Of a stretch of 60,000 nt of DNA, positions 1-11,639 are shown piece after piece. Origin of the DNA: Owenia fusiformis (lineage: Eukaryota > Annelida > Polychaeta > Sabellida > Oweniidae). Location: contig CAIIXF020000008.1 in assembly GCA_903813345.2 (NCBI GenBank), positions 33,072,867-33,132,866 of the forward strand, in the 5' to 3' direction. The notes beneath the pieces are model-generated. The model was not told the DNA's origin, made no database searches, and saw only the letters and a program-made list of their open reading frames with translations. The translations under genes and the position numbers were made by a program. The first letter of the stretch is position 1; the number at the start of each line of letters is the position of its first letter.

Positions 1-637
1 GTTCATATACTTATCAGAAATCTATATGTTTGTATAATGCGGTCGATACAGTGATAGTTGTGAGACGCATCATTGGAAAGCTAGAAAGGACGCCACCTAA
101 ATAAGTGAAGTTAGATCGTCAAGCCTAATGCCATTGAACTCTGTCATAAAACGTTGACAAAATAATTAGCTAGTGTTATAATTACAAGTGGAAGTTGTTT
201 TGTAGTAAAATGCGGTCGACAATGTCGTTCAACCTCGTTACTCTTAATGCAAAGAACGGGAACAATCAACGTGTTCCTATATTAATTACCGGCTAAAAGC
301 CTAAAACGTAGGCCGGTAAATTAATATGTTATAACATTCCAATTACCGCATGGTGATGGGAACGTAAGAGAGTGAGGCCAATTATGTCACTTACTTTTTT
401 TAGCCAAAATGTCAAAAATGTGTCAACGTTTTTTACAACATTAACATTCCATGACATGGCATTTTTTCTCAAACCATTCACTTTTTTGTTACATAACATG
501 ATTATGCCTTGATCTGTAAACGGTTCTTTATGCTCAAAAATATGATTTTGTTGTAAACGGTTCTTTATGCTCAAAAATATGATTTTGTTGAATACATCAA
601 GTGTATACAACAAAATCATATTTTTGATTGACGAGAG
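1..637. other. Non-coding, small inverted repeats
   Basis: I see no gene here. A short inverted repeat (ATTAATTACCGGC at 281-293, complement at 312-325) could fold into a hairpin. The short open frames have no recognisable domain, and their peptide sequence follows the repeats. Confidence 0.5.
516..627. repeat. 37-bp tandem duplication plus inverted third copy
   Basis: A 37-bp unit (starting GTAAACGGTTCTTTATGCTC) occurs twice in tandem at 516-552 and 553-589. Its last 20 bases return in reverse complement at 608-627, so the second copy can pair with it in a stem with a short loop. It lies directly outside the foldback element that follows. Confidence 0.75.
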
Positions 638-1304
638 CCTCTCCAAGCCTCAGCCACATTTGCTCTACGGCGGCCGTACGCCGATCGTAACTTCACAAAA
701 TCGATATAGAAATCGTAGGGGTCCGCGATTTATACCGAAACCCATTATACCGATGCGCATTGTACCGAAAGGCGTTATACCGAATGTCATCATACCGACG
801 CGCATTGTACCGAAACGTTTTCCTGCGTGTAACTGTATGCTTGTAATCTTTAAGAGACATGCAAGCGTAAAGTATATAATTGGTAGACAAATTAGCGCAC
901 ACATATTTAAATTAAAGCTCAATTGGAGTAAAATACATGCAAACAGATCGCCTAAAATTACATTCGTATGATGCAAGACTCGACATTCACCAGGAAAGTA
1001 GAAACATTTTTTTCGCCCATGAAGCAGATTAGTTTTTTACCGCTTGATAAATGATGAATGTCAGTCATATTAAGTTCTTCAAGTATGAGTAAAAAGTAAG
1101 TAAAAAATTAATTTGCTTCACGGGTTACAAAATGTTTCTACTTTCCTGGGGAATGTCGAGTCTCGCATCATCAGGCGATCTGTCTGCATGGGGTGAGCTT
1201 ATCCCTATAACTTATGCTGCATATTTCTTTCGATTTCGGGAGGATACGGCCGCCGTACAGTTGCCGTAGATCAAATGTAACTGAGGCATAACGTCCAGGA
1301 GAGG
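638..1304. mobile_element. Foldback (MITE-like) element, ~670 bp
   Basis: The termini are inverted: CCTCTCC then GCCTCAG at 638-653 against CTGAGGC and GGAGAGG at 1281-1304, followed by a shared CTACGGC/GGCCGTAC block. A second pair of arms lies inside (about 936-1011 against 1127-1190, roughly 60 bp of strong complementarity). The centre also pairs (about 1017-1041 against 1107-1131). No open frame resembles a transposase, so it would be non-autonomous. I found no clear TSD, so the superfamily is open. Confidence 0.7.
732..817 (+). repeat. 15-bp minisatellite, nearly 6 copies
   Basis: Units begin (A/G)TACCGA with spacing of exactly 15 bp at 732, 747, 762, 777, 792 and 807. The last is partial. 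The array sits in only one arm of the surrounding foldback element. Because 15 is a multiple of three it keeps a frame open and yields Ile/Pro/Val-rich translations that should not be taken as protein. Confidence 0.85.
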
Positions 1305-1747
1305 TTATATCTATTCGAATAACATACATGCTACCGACTCGTTACAAATGCAATGCCCATTTTGTAATTTTCTTGTTCAAATAAGTTTAGCTCGATGCTA
1401 TGATAGCAAACCTTGGCCTTTATTTGATTACGATGCAATACAATGTATTTACTATAAAACACTAAAACAGATTACTTCATTGTTTCTGCTGTATTGATCT
1501 ATATGCCAGTGCTAGAAACAACTCAGGAGGCCTACAGATGTAAATGAATTTCTCGTTTCTACTTATGAACGTTTAGAATTGATTAGTTTAAGGGCATTCT
1601 GGGTAAGTGTTAAGATGGCCATTTTTGGATTTTCCGTCCTAAAATCTTGTCTGTTGAGGCTTGTATATTGATTACCCTGACATTGTTAGGGATGTTTTTG
1701 GTATAAGTAGAAGTCTACAACTGTTTAGTTTTAGGGTATTCTATGTT
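1305..1747. other. Non-coding, no feature seen
   Basis: AT-rich sequence without open frames of note or recognisable repeat structure. Confidence 0.4.
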
Positions 1748-2117
1748 AAAGGTGCAACAATTAGTGCAGGGGGACCATTCAGCGATCATCGACCAGTGTC
1801 AACATATATTTAAGTTTGGAAATTTCATCAAGACTAACATATATTTTTATTATCTACAAAGAAACCCCCTAGATGAACATTATTTCAGCTGATATTCCTC
1901 TTATAACGAGGTGGATCTCAAAAATCTATAAGTGGGACTCCCTTTGTAGAAGCTTTGAACTGAATTTACACTTCTTAATGCTGAAATGGATAGTTTATCC
2001 ATACATTTTAAGAAAATAGAGGTGGGTCAAAGAAGATGTTAAGCTAAATATTGACCTGATATCTCTGAAAAATAGAAAATTTCGAATTTTCTCTCTACAG
2101 TCCTTGTTGCCCCTTTT
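1748..2117 (+). mobile_element. MITE copy 1 (AAAGGTGCAACAA termini)
   Basis: A 370-bp element whose ends are imperfect inverted repeats: AAAGGTGCAACAA on the left, and TTGTTGCCCCTTTT on the right, which reads AAAAGGGGCAACAA in complement. A second copy lies at 4576-4933 in the opposite orientation and matches along its whole length. The palindrome-like GCGATCATCGACC is present in both. No coding capacity and no clear TSD. Confidence 0.75.
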
Positions 2118-2755
2118 ATCAAGGGCCTCCATTTGGACTTTCCGTCCCGAAAACTGTCTACTTTAATCCTATCCGAGGGTGCGATTCTGTTCACAGTATT
2201 GCATCTTACCTGATTTCCTAATTATATTATTAATAATAGAGATTAATGTCGATGAGCAACAGGTAAATTTTAGTTGTGTTATGATCTGTTTATGGATCTA
2301 ATTTAATTTCACCTGTTAATATATTTTCTCCAAACCGGAAGAAATAAAAAACATCATCAGCACAGTTGCACTACAATTTGAAACAATTCCGCATTGCAAA
2401 CAAACCACGTTTTTTCAAATGATTGTAATTCCCGAACATGACAGTTAGTAGTTACTGAACCACAAGTGCCGGATTTCCTTAACTTGATTCGTGCAATTAG
2501 ACTTATTACATCCATGATGCATATTTATTTGTTCATTTATTTACTTACTTATTTATTTATTATGAAGTGTTAATTTTGTGTGTTGTTATATATACTGTTT
2601 TCTGTTGTATTGATATATTGTAAAATTAGTGTTTACTTTGTGTACACTTAACCTTTTATGGGTATGAATGTGTAATAAAGTTCATAAATCTAATCTAAAT
2701 CTGCAAATGACGGCACAATAAGTCTTGGAATTAGGGGCACAACATGTGACCAACT
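2118..2755. other. Non-coding; possible retroposon 3' end
   Basis: No gene seen. Around 2670-2702 an AATAAA signal is followed by a short AATCT-type repeat (ATCTAATCTAAATCTG). That is the style of 3' tail left by CR1/L2-like retroposons, but there is no body I can recognise. Confidence 0.3.
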
Positions 2756-2959
2756 AGATGCGAGCAAGAAGGATTAGCTCCCAGAATGCAACATCAATAT
2801 TCTGTCCCATATCTGGTATATATGGTGACCTTTAACCTTATTTACACTGCCATGTTTCTGGAACCTGTCACGTGTAAATAAGGTTAAAGGTCACCATACC
2901 ATATACGGAACAGAATATCGATGTTGCATTCTGGGAGCCGATCCTCCTTGAGATGCGAG
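2756..2959. mobile_element. 186-bp foldback element with 9-bp TSD
   Basis: The direct repeat AGATGCGAG at 2756-2764 and 2951-2959 flanks an element (2765-2950) that is almost wholly an inverted repeat. It begins CAAGAAGGAT and ends ATCCTCCTTG, with arms of about 85 bp including GGTGACCTTTAACC and its complement. A 9-bp TSD is typical of Mutator-like (MULE) transposons; Merlin (8-9 bp) is an alternative. Non-autonomous, no coding sequence. Confidence 0.85.
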
Positions 2960-4575
2960 TAGAAATAATCTTGATTTAGGTTCTAGCTAGGTCGGGGAGA
3001 TTCCCTATAGACCCCAGTTACAAAATCACAACTTGAAAAGTGAAATATCTTTTCTTGTGTTGGGCAGATAAATTTTTCTTTTACTAGTGGACATATTTTC
3101 GTTTCGGTATAATTATCAGACACATGAGGATTGTATGAAAATTGATCTACTTAAACTAATAATATTCAAGTTTACAGGGAACTTTTTTTTACCTGCCCTG
3201 TTAATTAACCCGAATCAGCCACCTGGTGGTGAAAGTGGCAACTAACTACTCGCATCTGGGTAATTGCAGTAATGAACTAAAACCACGCTGACTTGTATTA
3301 ACAATGAATATTCAGATATATCTGAAAAACAGCGCTCAAAGATTCTGGGATAAGTCAATACGAGTACCCTCATGACAAATCTTGCTTCAAGATCCTGGAC
3401 CCTCCCCCCATCCACTTTACACCAGTGTGTCGTATTGGAGAAGTAGATAAGCGGGTGGGTGTCGCACGGTAAGACGCACGGTAAGAAGTAATCGCATGCA
3501 GATACTTTTGATGTAGCCGATCTATGAGACAGTAAGCAACTCATCTTTAAGCGACCTGTCAAAATGAATTCAGTCTTCTTGAATTGATCCACAAGCAATT
3601 TACGAGTACCTTCTACTTCCAAGTAGTTGATGCAACTGGGTTGTTTTATGTATCGCATATGATACAATATATCATCGAAATATCAAATATTGCATCGTTT
3701 TAAAATTTTATGTGTTACATAACAAACATCATGAAAGCCCGATTCAACTCGTGTTGAGGAAGATAAACCCCCAGTATCCCAGATTACGATGCCCCCAGTT
3801 TTTGCATTGATGTCATACCTTCTTGCTGCAAGGGTATATTTGGTATTTGAATTTAATCATAAATGAAGTCCTTTGAAGAAGGATGCACTGATGTATCCAA
3901 AAGCCCCCGGGGCAAAAGCCCCAATTAACAAGGGTTTCTTTTACCGATAAGAACATAATTACTAGATTAGTATGTAAACAGTACAAACATTGATATTAAT
4001 TTGACATGCGGTCAATGTTTGTTGTTATTAAGACTTATATTATAGTGGCTTAGTTATTTATATTCTATGTAATTAACAACCTCTTACGTTTACCTCTTAC
4101 CTTCCTAGTTCCGGGGAACCATCCGGGTAGTTTTTAATCCTAATTGTTAAATCCAATTGCTCTTCATGTTTTTTCAATTAGTTGAATCGTAGACATTGTT
4201 TGATAAGACAGTTGCCAACGTGATTATAGCTTAATCTTCTTTATTCTGATGGCTGCTTCCTCCCCAACCGATATTTCTACGTCCATGATAATTTGATTCT
4301 ACAACGACGTCAGAAGAAATGCGCGGGGATTATTTCAGCCCTGTCTGGAGAGTGAAACAATATCGCTCATCTTGTCTCTCTTGAGCAGCTCTGAGAGCCC
4401 CGGATGTTCACCGCAGACGGATTTACTCTTCGAGTTAAGGAGACATTGTTGTAATTCCAATACTGGATAAACGACGTCATTGGGAGCAAAATTAGAATGC
4501 AACTAAAGCCGTAATCAATCTCTTGTGACACTTTTTCAAATAAGTCACTCTATTTACATTTGCAAATGTAGGTTG
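2960..4575. other. Non-coding, no supported gene
   Basis: The longest open frame (3242-3667, minus) has no recognisable domain, signal peptide or membrane pattern. I do not support it as a gene. No clear repeats seen. Confidence 0.4.
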
Positions 4576-4933
4576 AAGGGGCAACAAGGACTGTAGAGAG
4601 AACATTTTTTTATACTTTTTCTGAGCTATCAGGGCAACATTTGGCTCAACATCTTCTTTGACATACCTATTTTCTTTAAATGTATGGATAAACTATCAAT
4701 TTCAGCATTAAGAAGTGTAAATTCAGTTCAAAGTAAAGGGAGTCCCACTTATAGATTTTTACGATTCACCACCTTTTAAGAAGAATATCAGCTGATATAA
4801 TGTTCATCCAAGGGGTTTCTTTGTAGATAATAAAAATATTATGTTAGTCTTGATGAAGTATCCAAACTTCAATAAATTTTGACACTGGTCGATGATCGTT
4901 GAATGGCCCCTCTGCACTAATTATTGCACCTTT
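4576..4933 (-). mobile_element. MITE copy 2 (AAAGGTGCAACAA family), inverted
   Basis: Reverse-oriented second copy of the 1748-2117 element, about 358 bp, with small indels. It starts AAGGGGCAACAAGGACTG and ends TGCACTAATTATTGCACC. The shared internal marker is TCGATGATCG. The pair, 2.5 kb apart in inverted orientation, could act as long terminal inverted repeats, but each copy has its own inverted ends, so two insertions are more likely. Confidence 0.75.
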
Positions 4934-5400
4934 AAGTTGTGCCTATCGATGATACCCTTCACGATCAAGCATTTTTGGTTTCAAGATTCTAGGAATCTGT
5001 TTTCAATTAGCAACATTGCGACTGTATTTTTGCATTTACCGAGGATTCAAAACCCGATCACGTGGTTTAGTTACTCGTCTTCTACAATCTATGTAAATAA
5101 TTGTGCTGATTATTATGCAAATTAAAAACATTAACCTAAAAAATAACGTAGGTTTTTCTTAGTCCATATTTTCAAAACATTAAGAATTGACCCTTCTATC
5201 ATGGGCTTTCAACTAGCTAATTGAAAGCCCATGCTTCTTTCAACCCTGCAACCTTTTATTATAATCAGAAAAATATATTGGCCCGATTCATTCAGGAAGC
5301 AATGTTGCCTTGGCAACAAATAGGAATAACTCATCGATGATTAAAAAATTGCCAAGAACCCCAAGTACTTTGTGATATCATAAATCTGGTTAATATATCT
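4934..5400. repeat. Non-coding with a 13-bp-stem hairpin
   Basis: CATGGGCTTTCAA at 5200-5212 is the exact complement of TTGAAAGCCCATG at 5221-5233, with an 8-base loop. The hairpin lies between runs of pyrimidines. Nothing else is recognisable in this interval. Confidence 0.6.
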
Positions 5401-6033
5401 ACTCGGGGTGGAAAATTTTCTAAGAGGCTCCGTTAAGGAAAAAATGACTTTTTGAGCTGGATGGAATTTCTGTGTATTTTTTATTCTATTAGGGTGTCCT
5501 GCATAAGGGATTTCGCCTGCGAAGCATATAACTCTTGCGAACATATCTAAATACTGGTCCGAAGAAGATAACCATGAATATTTTCGAAAAGAATTGGCTA
5601 AAAATGGAAACTACAAAAAGTCAAAATGTTCAACTCAAACAAAGTTGTAGCTATTCTATATCAATATTATGTGTTATGTAAGGTTTCTCAGATGTTTCAG
5701 GACCTTCATTAGTGTACTTGTGTCTAGAAATGAGACATTTAAGGACAAAACATGGCTTTTTTTACCATTTTCGCTTTCAGCATTAACATATAGTTCCTTA
5801 TATCTTGAGTTCAATGCTGACTGGTTGTTGCAATTTTGATTAAATGTGTGCTTGTACATGTGTTCTTCCATTTAAGGTATAGAAAATGTATAGTGGACAA
5901 CCAATGTTCATATGAGAGCGTTCAGATCTCCCCTACCCCATTTATTATGCAAAATTACCCCAAAATATGAAAAAATAAAATAACTTGACATTATAAACTT
6001 TAACAAAGTTGTAGCTATTCTATATCAATATTA

Positions 6034-6431
6034 TACAAATATTTAATTCTACTGAGGTGAATACCTGTGCATCTTTCACAAGTGATATTCCACGAAGCAC
6101 GAAGGGCTAGTGGAATATCATCTTGAGAAAGTGTCACAGGTATTCACCGAAAATAGAATTAAATATTTGTTTTATTATATCACTGTCATAACATCTTCTA
6201 TAACTAACTAAGTCATATGTTAACATTGAAATACATTTATATTTCTTCTAACAATATAACAATAAATACAATAAATATCAACTACCAAATTGTATAAGTC
6301 ATGGCCGTTGAAAATCATTTGATATTCACCGGAAGTCACGTGACTTCCGTTGAATATCGCTAGTTATTTTTAGTCACGTGTAGGACATGGGCCAATAAGA
6401 GAGTGAAGAATATGACAGTGATATAATAATA
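6034..6431. mobile_element. Insertion nested in the second arm unit
   Basis: About 390 bp interrupts the unit between CAATATTA and TGTGTTATTTAATG, which are adjacent in sister units. The insert starts with a long hairpin (ATTTAATTCTA at about 6042 paired with its complement near 6157). It also carries TATTATATCACTGTCAT at 6171 with the complement at 6413-6430, near its right end. A TA duplication at the borders is possible. It resembles a TA-inserting MITE. Confidence 0.6.
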
Positions 6432-7649
6432 TGTGTTATTTAATGTTTTTAAGATATTTCAGAACCTTTATCTGTATACAAGTGGCTAGAAATGAGACAT
6501 TTAAGGACAAAACTTTGCATTTTTTTTTATCATTTTCACTTTCAGCAGTAATATATAGTTCCTCATATCTTGAGTTTTATGCTGTCTTATTGTTTCATTT
6601 TCAATCAAATCTGTTCTTGTGCATGTCTTCTTCCATTTAAGGTATACAAAATGTATAGTGGACGAACAATGCTCATATTAGAGCTTTCAGATATCCCCTA
6701 CCCCATCTATTATGGAAAATAAACGAGAAATATGAAAATGTAAAATAACTTGAAATTATAAACTTTAATAAGGTTGTAGCTGTTCTATATCAATATTATG
6801 TGTTATTTAATGTTTATAAGATTTTTAAGAACCTTTATTGGTATTCAAGTGGCTAGAAATGAGACATTTAAGGACAAAACTTGGCATTTTTTAATAAATG
6901 CTGCTTTCAGCAATAACATATAAATCCTTATATCTTGAGTTTTATGCTGACTGGTTGATGCATTTTTGATTAAATCTGTTCTTGTACATGTCTTCTTCCA
7001 TTTAAGGTATTAATAATGTATAGTGGACAAACAATGTTCATATTAGAGCTTTCAGATCTCCCCTACCCCATTTATTAGGGAAGATGACCGGAAAATACCA
7101 AATTCAAATTACCAGTATAAACTTTAACAAAGATGTAGCCATTCTTTATGTGTTATTGAATGGTATAATTAATGTTTCAGGACCTTCATTAGTATACTAG
7201 TGTCTAGAAATTAGACATTTAAGAACAAAATTTCGCATTTTTCATCAATTTTTCATCATTTCCACTTTTAGCAATAACATTACTGTATTTCCTTTTATCT
7301 TGAGTTTAATGCTGATTTGTTGATGGATTCTTGAACAAATCTGTTCTTTTGCCTCCCTACTTTGATTTAAGGTATATAAACACGTATATTGGACAGCCTG
7401 ACATTATATTAGAGCTTACATATCTCCCCTACCCCATTTATTTTGAAAAAATAACCAGAAATATAAAAACCAAACAATTTCAAAGTATAGACTTTAACAA
7501 AGTTGTCGCTATTCTAGATCAATACTTTGTATTATTTGATATTTTTCAGATGTTTCAGGAACTTCATGAGAATACAAGTCTGAAAATTAGACATTTAAAG
7601 TTGAGTTGCAAATGGGGCGGGTATTCTCTATCTATTTGGGCTTTCTGGT

Positions 7650-8660
7650 AATAATACGTTGCAAACTGCTCATGAATCTATGCAATGTATAGTAGAACAC
7701 TTGGAAAATATTTAAATGTAATGGGGTATAGTAGTGTGATAATTATAACCAGTGATCAAGCCATATTGGTTGAATTCCCTCATATCAATTGCAATGTTGT
7801 CAAAGGCTTGGTGATTTCCATATTACACCTAAGGGTGGTGTAATTAGGAAGTTCATGATGGATATTGGGCTTGGGGATATTTTGGTAAATGCAAACATTG
7901 TGTAATGAAGAAGTTGACACTCTCCTTATACCCATGTCTATAACAGTGCTGCAGACAAGACAAAGGAATTCAATGTTGAGAGAATTTGTATTCAGTCTGA
8001 TGATACAGAATGTTGCTTGCAAAGGATGAGAGTTAAAAAGAGCTCTTGAAGTTTCTTATGTCCTTCAAGGTAGCATTCTAAATTACTATATGAATCTCAA
8101 AGTGCAATACCTATTTGAAGATATATCAAAGATGGGTGTCTTGTACCACGAACAAACCTTCGTAGCAACACAAAAAAACATATGTCCTTGGCAATTCGCA
8201 AATGTAAAATGGCAAAAGGCAAGGGTGTATTGCTACTTTTCCATGTGGCAATAAACAACATAGTGCACATCGTTGGACAATATTTTAGGATGAGTTTCTC
8301 AGAACTATAAAAATCATTTAGAGATCTTACATATCTGAATAAATACCTTGTGGTGTCATGAGCAACTTAGACCTTTAAAATGACTTAAATGCAGCTCTAA
8401 CATAGAACCGGGGAGATTTGAAAAATCAGGCTGTTGCTAGATTAAGATCGAGAGTTGTGAACAATCATGTTTAATCCTTCGATTCGTATGAGAGTAAACT
8501 GTGAAATTACAAAATTATTTTGCACTATTCTATTTTTGAGTAATCTTTTAAAAATATGGTAGTGTAGTAATTTTATCTCTTTTAGTGTGCTAATAAATGT
8601 TCTAAACTTTTGAAAAGTTTAAGAATATTAACATGCAATAATAATAACATTTTTGTTGGT
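7650..8660. other. Central spacer of the large foldback
   Basis: The ~1 kb between the two arrays. The short open frames (for example 7780-8022, minus) have no recognisable domain. If the element ever encoded a transposase here, no trace remains that I can read. Confidence 0.4.
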
Positions 8661-10710
8661 TTTCTTATTAAATGGTGGAGGGCAGATCTTAGACCTCTAA
8701 TAAAAACATTCGCTGTCTTACATACAATTTCTTTAACTTAAATCAAAGAAGACAGATTCAATAAAAAACATATATGAATCTATCATCAAAGAATTATAAT
8801 TGTGGAAAATTATATGATACTGCTAAATGCAGAATGCTAAAAATGCCAAATTTTAGACACATGTAATCAAATGAAGGTTACATTAAATAATACATAGTAT
8901 TGATAGAGTATATAAGCACAAATGCCAAAGGGAAGGGTGATTAAAAACTTTAAAGAAACCCAACAAGAATAGCAAACTGTAATTGTAAATCTGTCACAAG
9001 AAAAGTAGACCCTACAGAAGAATATTAGCTACAATTTTGTTAAAGTATATGATTTGAAATTACTTTTTCATTTACATTATAAATGGGGCAGGGGAGACAT
9101 GAAAGCTCTAATATCAACATTGGTTGTCCAATATACATTTTTTATATCCTAAATGGAAGAAGACATGTACAAGAACAGATCTGACCAAGAATGCACCAAC
9201 CAGTCAGCATAAAACTCAATATATAGGGACTTATACATTATTGCTGAAAGGGAAAATGAAAAAAACACAAGTTTTGTCCTTAAATATCTCATTTCTAGGC
9301 ATTAGAATACTAATGAGGGTCCTGAAACATCAGAAAAAGATTAAATAATACATAGTTTTGACAGAATAGGTACAACTTTGTGAAAGTTCATAATTTGAAG
9401 TTATTTTACTTTTTATTAATATTTTCCGGTCATTTTTCCTAATGAATGGGGTAGGGGAGATCTGAAAGCTCTACTATGAACATTGGTCATCCACTATACA
9501 TTTTTTTATATCGTAAATGAAAGAAGACATCTCCAAGAACAAATTTGACTAAGAATGCACCAACCAGTCAGCATTAAACTCAAGATATAAGGACCTATAT
9601 GTTATTGCTGAAAGTGAAAATGGTAAAAAAGCCATGTTTTGTCCTTAAATGTCTCATTTCTAGGCACTAGTTTACCAATAAAGGTTCTAAAATATCTTAA
9701 AAAGATTAAATAACACATAATATTGATATAGAATAGCTACAACTTTACTAAAGTTTATAGTTTTAAGTTATTTTATATTTTCATATTTTTCTTATAATTT
9801 TTCATTATAAATGGGGTAGGGGAGATCTGAAAGCTCTAATATGACCATTGGTGGTCCACTATACATTTTCTATACCTTAAATGGAAGAAGACATGCACAA
9901 GAACAGATTTGATTAAAATTGCAACAACCAGTAAGCATTAAACTCAATATATGAGGAACTATATGTTACTGCTGAAAGCTAAAATGATTTTAAAAAATGC
10001 CAAGTTTTGTCCTTAAATGTCTCATTTCTAGGCACTAGTATACCAATAAAGATTCTGAAATATCTGAAAAACATTAAATAATACATAATATTGATATGGA
10101 ATAGCTACAACATTGTTAAAGTTTATAAATTCAAGTTATTTTCCATTTTCATATGTTTCAGTAATTTTTCATAATAAATGGGGTAGGGGAGATCTGAAAG
10201 CTCTAATATGACCATTGGTGGTCCAATATACATTTTTTGCATCTTAAATGGAAGAAGACATGTACAAGAACAGATTTGATCAAAATTGCAGCAACCAGTC
10301 AACATTAAACTCAAGATATAAGGAACTATATGTTACTGCTGAAAGCGAAAATGATCAAAAATGCCAAATTTTGTCCTTAATTATCTTATTTCTAGACACT
10401 AGTAAACTAATGAAGGTCCTTAAACATCTGAAAAACATTAGATAATACAAAGTGTTAATATTAAATAGCTATAGTTTTGTTTGAGTTGAACATTTTGACT
10501 TTTTGTAGTTTCCATTTTTAGCCAATTTTTTTCTAAAAAATTCAAGGTATATCTTCTTCGGACCAATATTTAGATATGTTCGCAAGAGTTATATGCTTCG
10601 CAGGCGAAATCCCTTATGCAGGAAACCCTAATAGAATGAAAACTACAGAGAAACTCCATCCAGCTCACAAAGTCATTTTTTGCACAATTCTCACACCTTC
10701 CACCCCGAGT

Positions 10711-11560
10711 AATCTTAGATGGCGCTGGTTTCTGTGTTGCAAATACGGCGGGGTCTATCTGAAAGGTCTCTTCACTAATTACGAGCCTTCAAAACACGTA
10801 ACATAAAATGTACAGGGTGGGAGACTATAACAGTTTTTACTTTTTTGGGGAGAATACTAATCGGAAGTAGGTATATTGCAAAATGAATTTTTCACCATGC
10901 ATCGATTTTTCTTTCAATCTCGTTTAGCTATCCATTATTATTCAAATCATAGTAAACCTGATAAAAGTATCACCAGGTAACGGTTCAGCTCTTTAACAAT
11001 TGATATGAAGTAAATAGATCCCGTCGGTCCATTGTAACAAAAACTATATGACCCCAAAGGGAGAGTAGTCGTGGATGTTCAGGATAATCCAATTATCTAG
11101 ATATCATAGATGCAATTAATCTGTAGAACTAACCGCTGAAAGAAGACACTTACATATTACGGGGACATTTGTCGTTGTACATGCATTGTTAGAAAATATC
11201 CGTGTAAGGGAAACATCACGACGTGTAAACCTAAAGAGTGATAACATTATAATTTTTAAAAATGCATTAAAAAGTTTTGTAAATGGATAAAGATGGTTGA
11301 AATAGCGTGAAATCTTTTACTTTATCTATTCTAAAAGTGGAGCAAATTATGTGTTTTACTGTGTATAATGTTGTGTTTGATGATCAAAAATCTTAACTTT
11401 TGCTGCTAAAATCGCGGGAAGTCAAATATCTAGCATAACAATTCTAAGTAATGAAAAATAATTGAACAATATTTCAATCTTTGCAGATAGGTAGACTACT
11501 TTATTTCCAAAGCAAATGCGATGTAGAGAGTTATAGAGCAAATATTCATTTATATACGCC
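10711..11560. other. Non-coding; TACAGGGTGG motif
   Basis: No gene. TGTACAGGGTGGGAG at 10810-10824 resembles the TACAGGGTG terminal motif of the TA-flanked element at 14602, but I found no partner end, so it is at most a fragment. Confidence 0.3.
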
Positions 11561-11639
11561 ATCTTTTTACGTAGAGAGATTTCGCATCTCACTTATAGCA
11601 TGTTTGATATTTCCGTACAACGCATGACTTATTAAACGT

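Larger units (their letters stand above)
5401..10710. mobile_element. 5.3-kb FB-like foldback with tandem-repeat arms
   Basis: The outer 170 bp of each end are inverted copies: ACTCGGGGTGGAA at 5401 onward, complement ending at 10710, followed by a shared stretch around the CGCAGGCGAAATCCC motif. Inside, each arm is an array of about four units of roughly 365 bp. The landmark GTTGTAGCTATTCTATATC recurs near 5645, 6008, 6776, 7133 and 7503 on the plus strand. Its complement recurs near 9015, 9370, 9738, 10103 and 10468. A degenerate fifth unit lies at about 8660-9015. Arms of tandem subrepeats in opposite orientation are the hallmark of Drosophila FB-type foldback transposons. No transposase is visible and I could not define a TSD. 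Confidence 0.75.

Noticed and set aside
567-971. Pro/Ile-rich open frame (I-P-x-R-I-V-P-K repeats)
   Set aside because: Product of the 15-bp minisatellite inside a foldback element.
3242-3667. 141-residue open frame on the minus strand
   Set aside because: No domain, no codon pattern or neighbour supporting a gene; a frame of this length is expected by chance in a window this size.
5674-10445. Similar small peptides encoded in both arms (for example 5674-5871 minus and 10248-10445 plus)
   Set aside because: They come from the same tandem unit in opposite arms. Frames are broken in the sister units, so there is no sign of a maintained protein.
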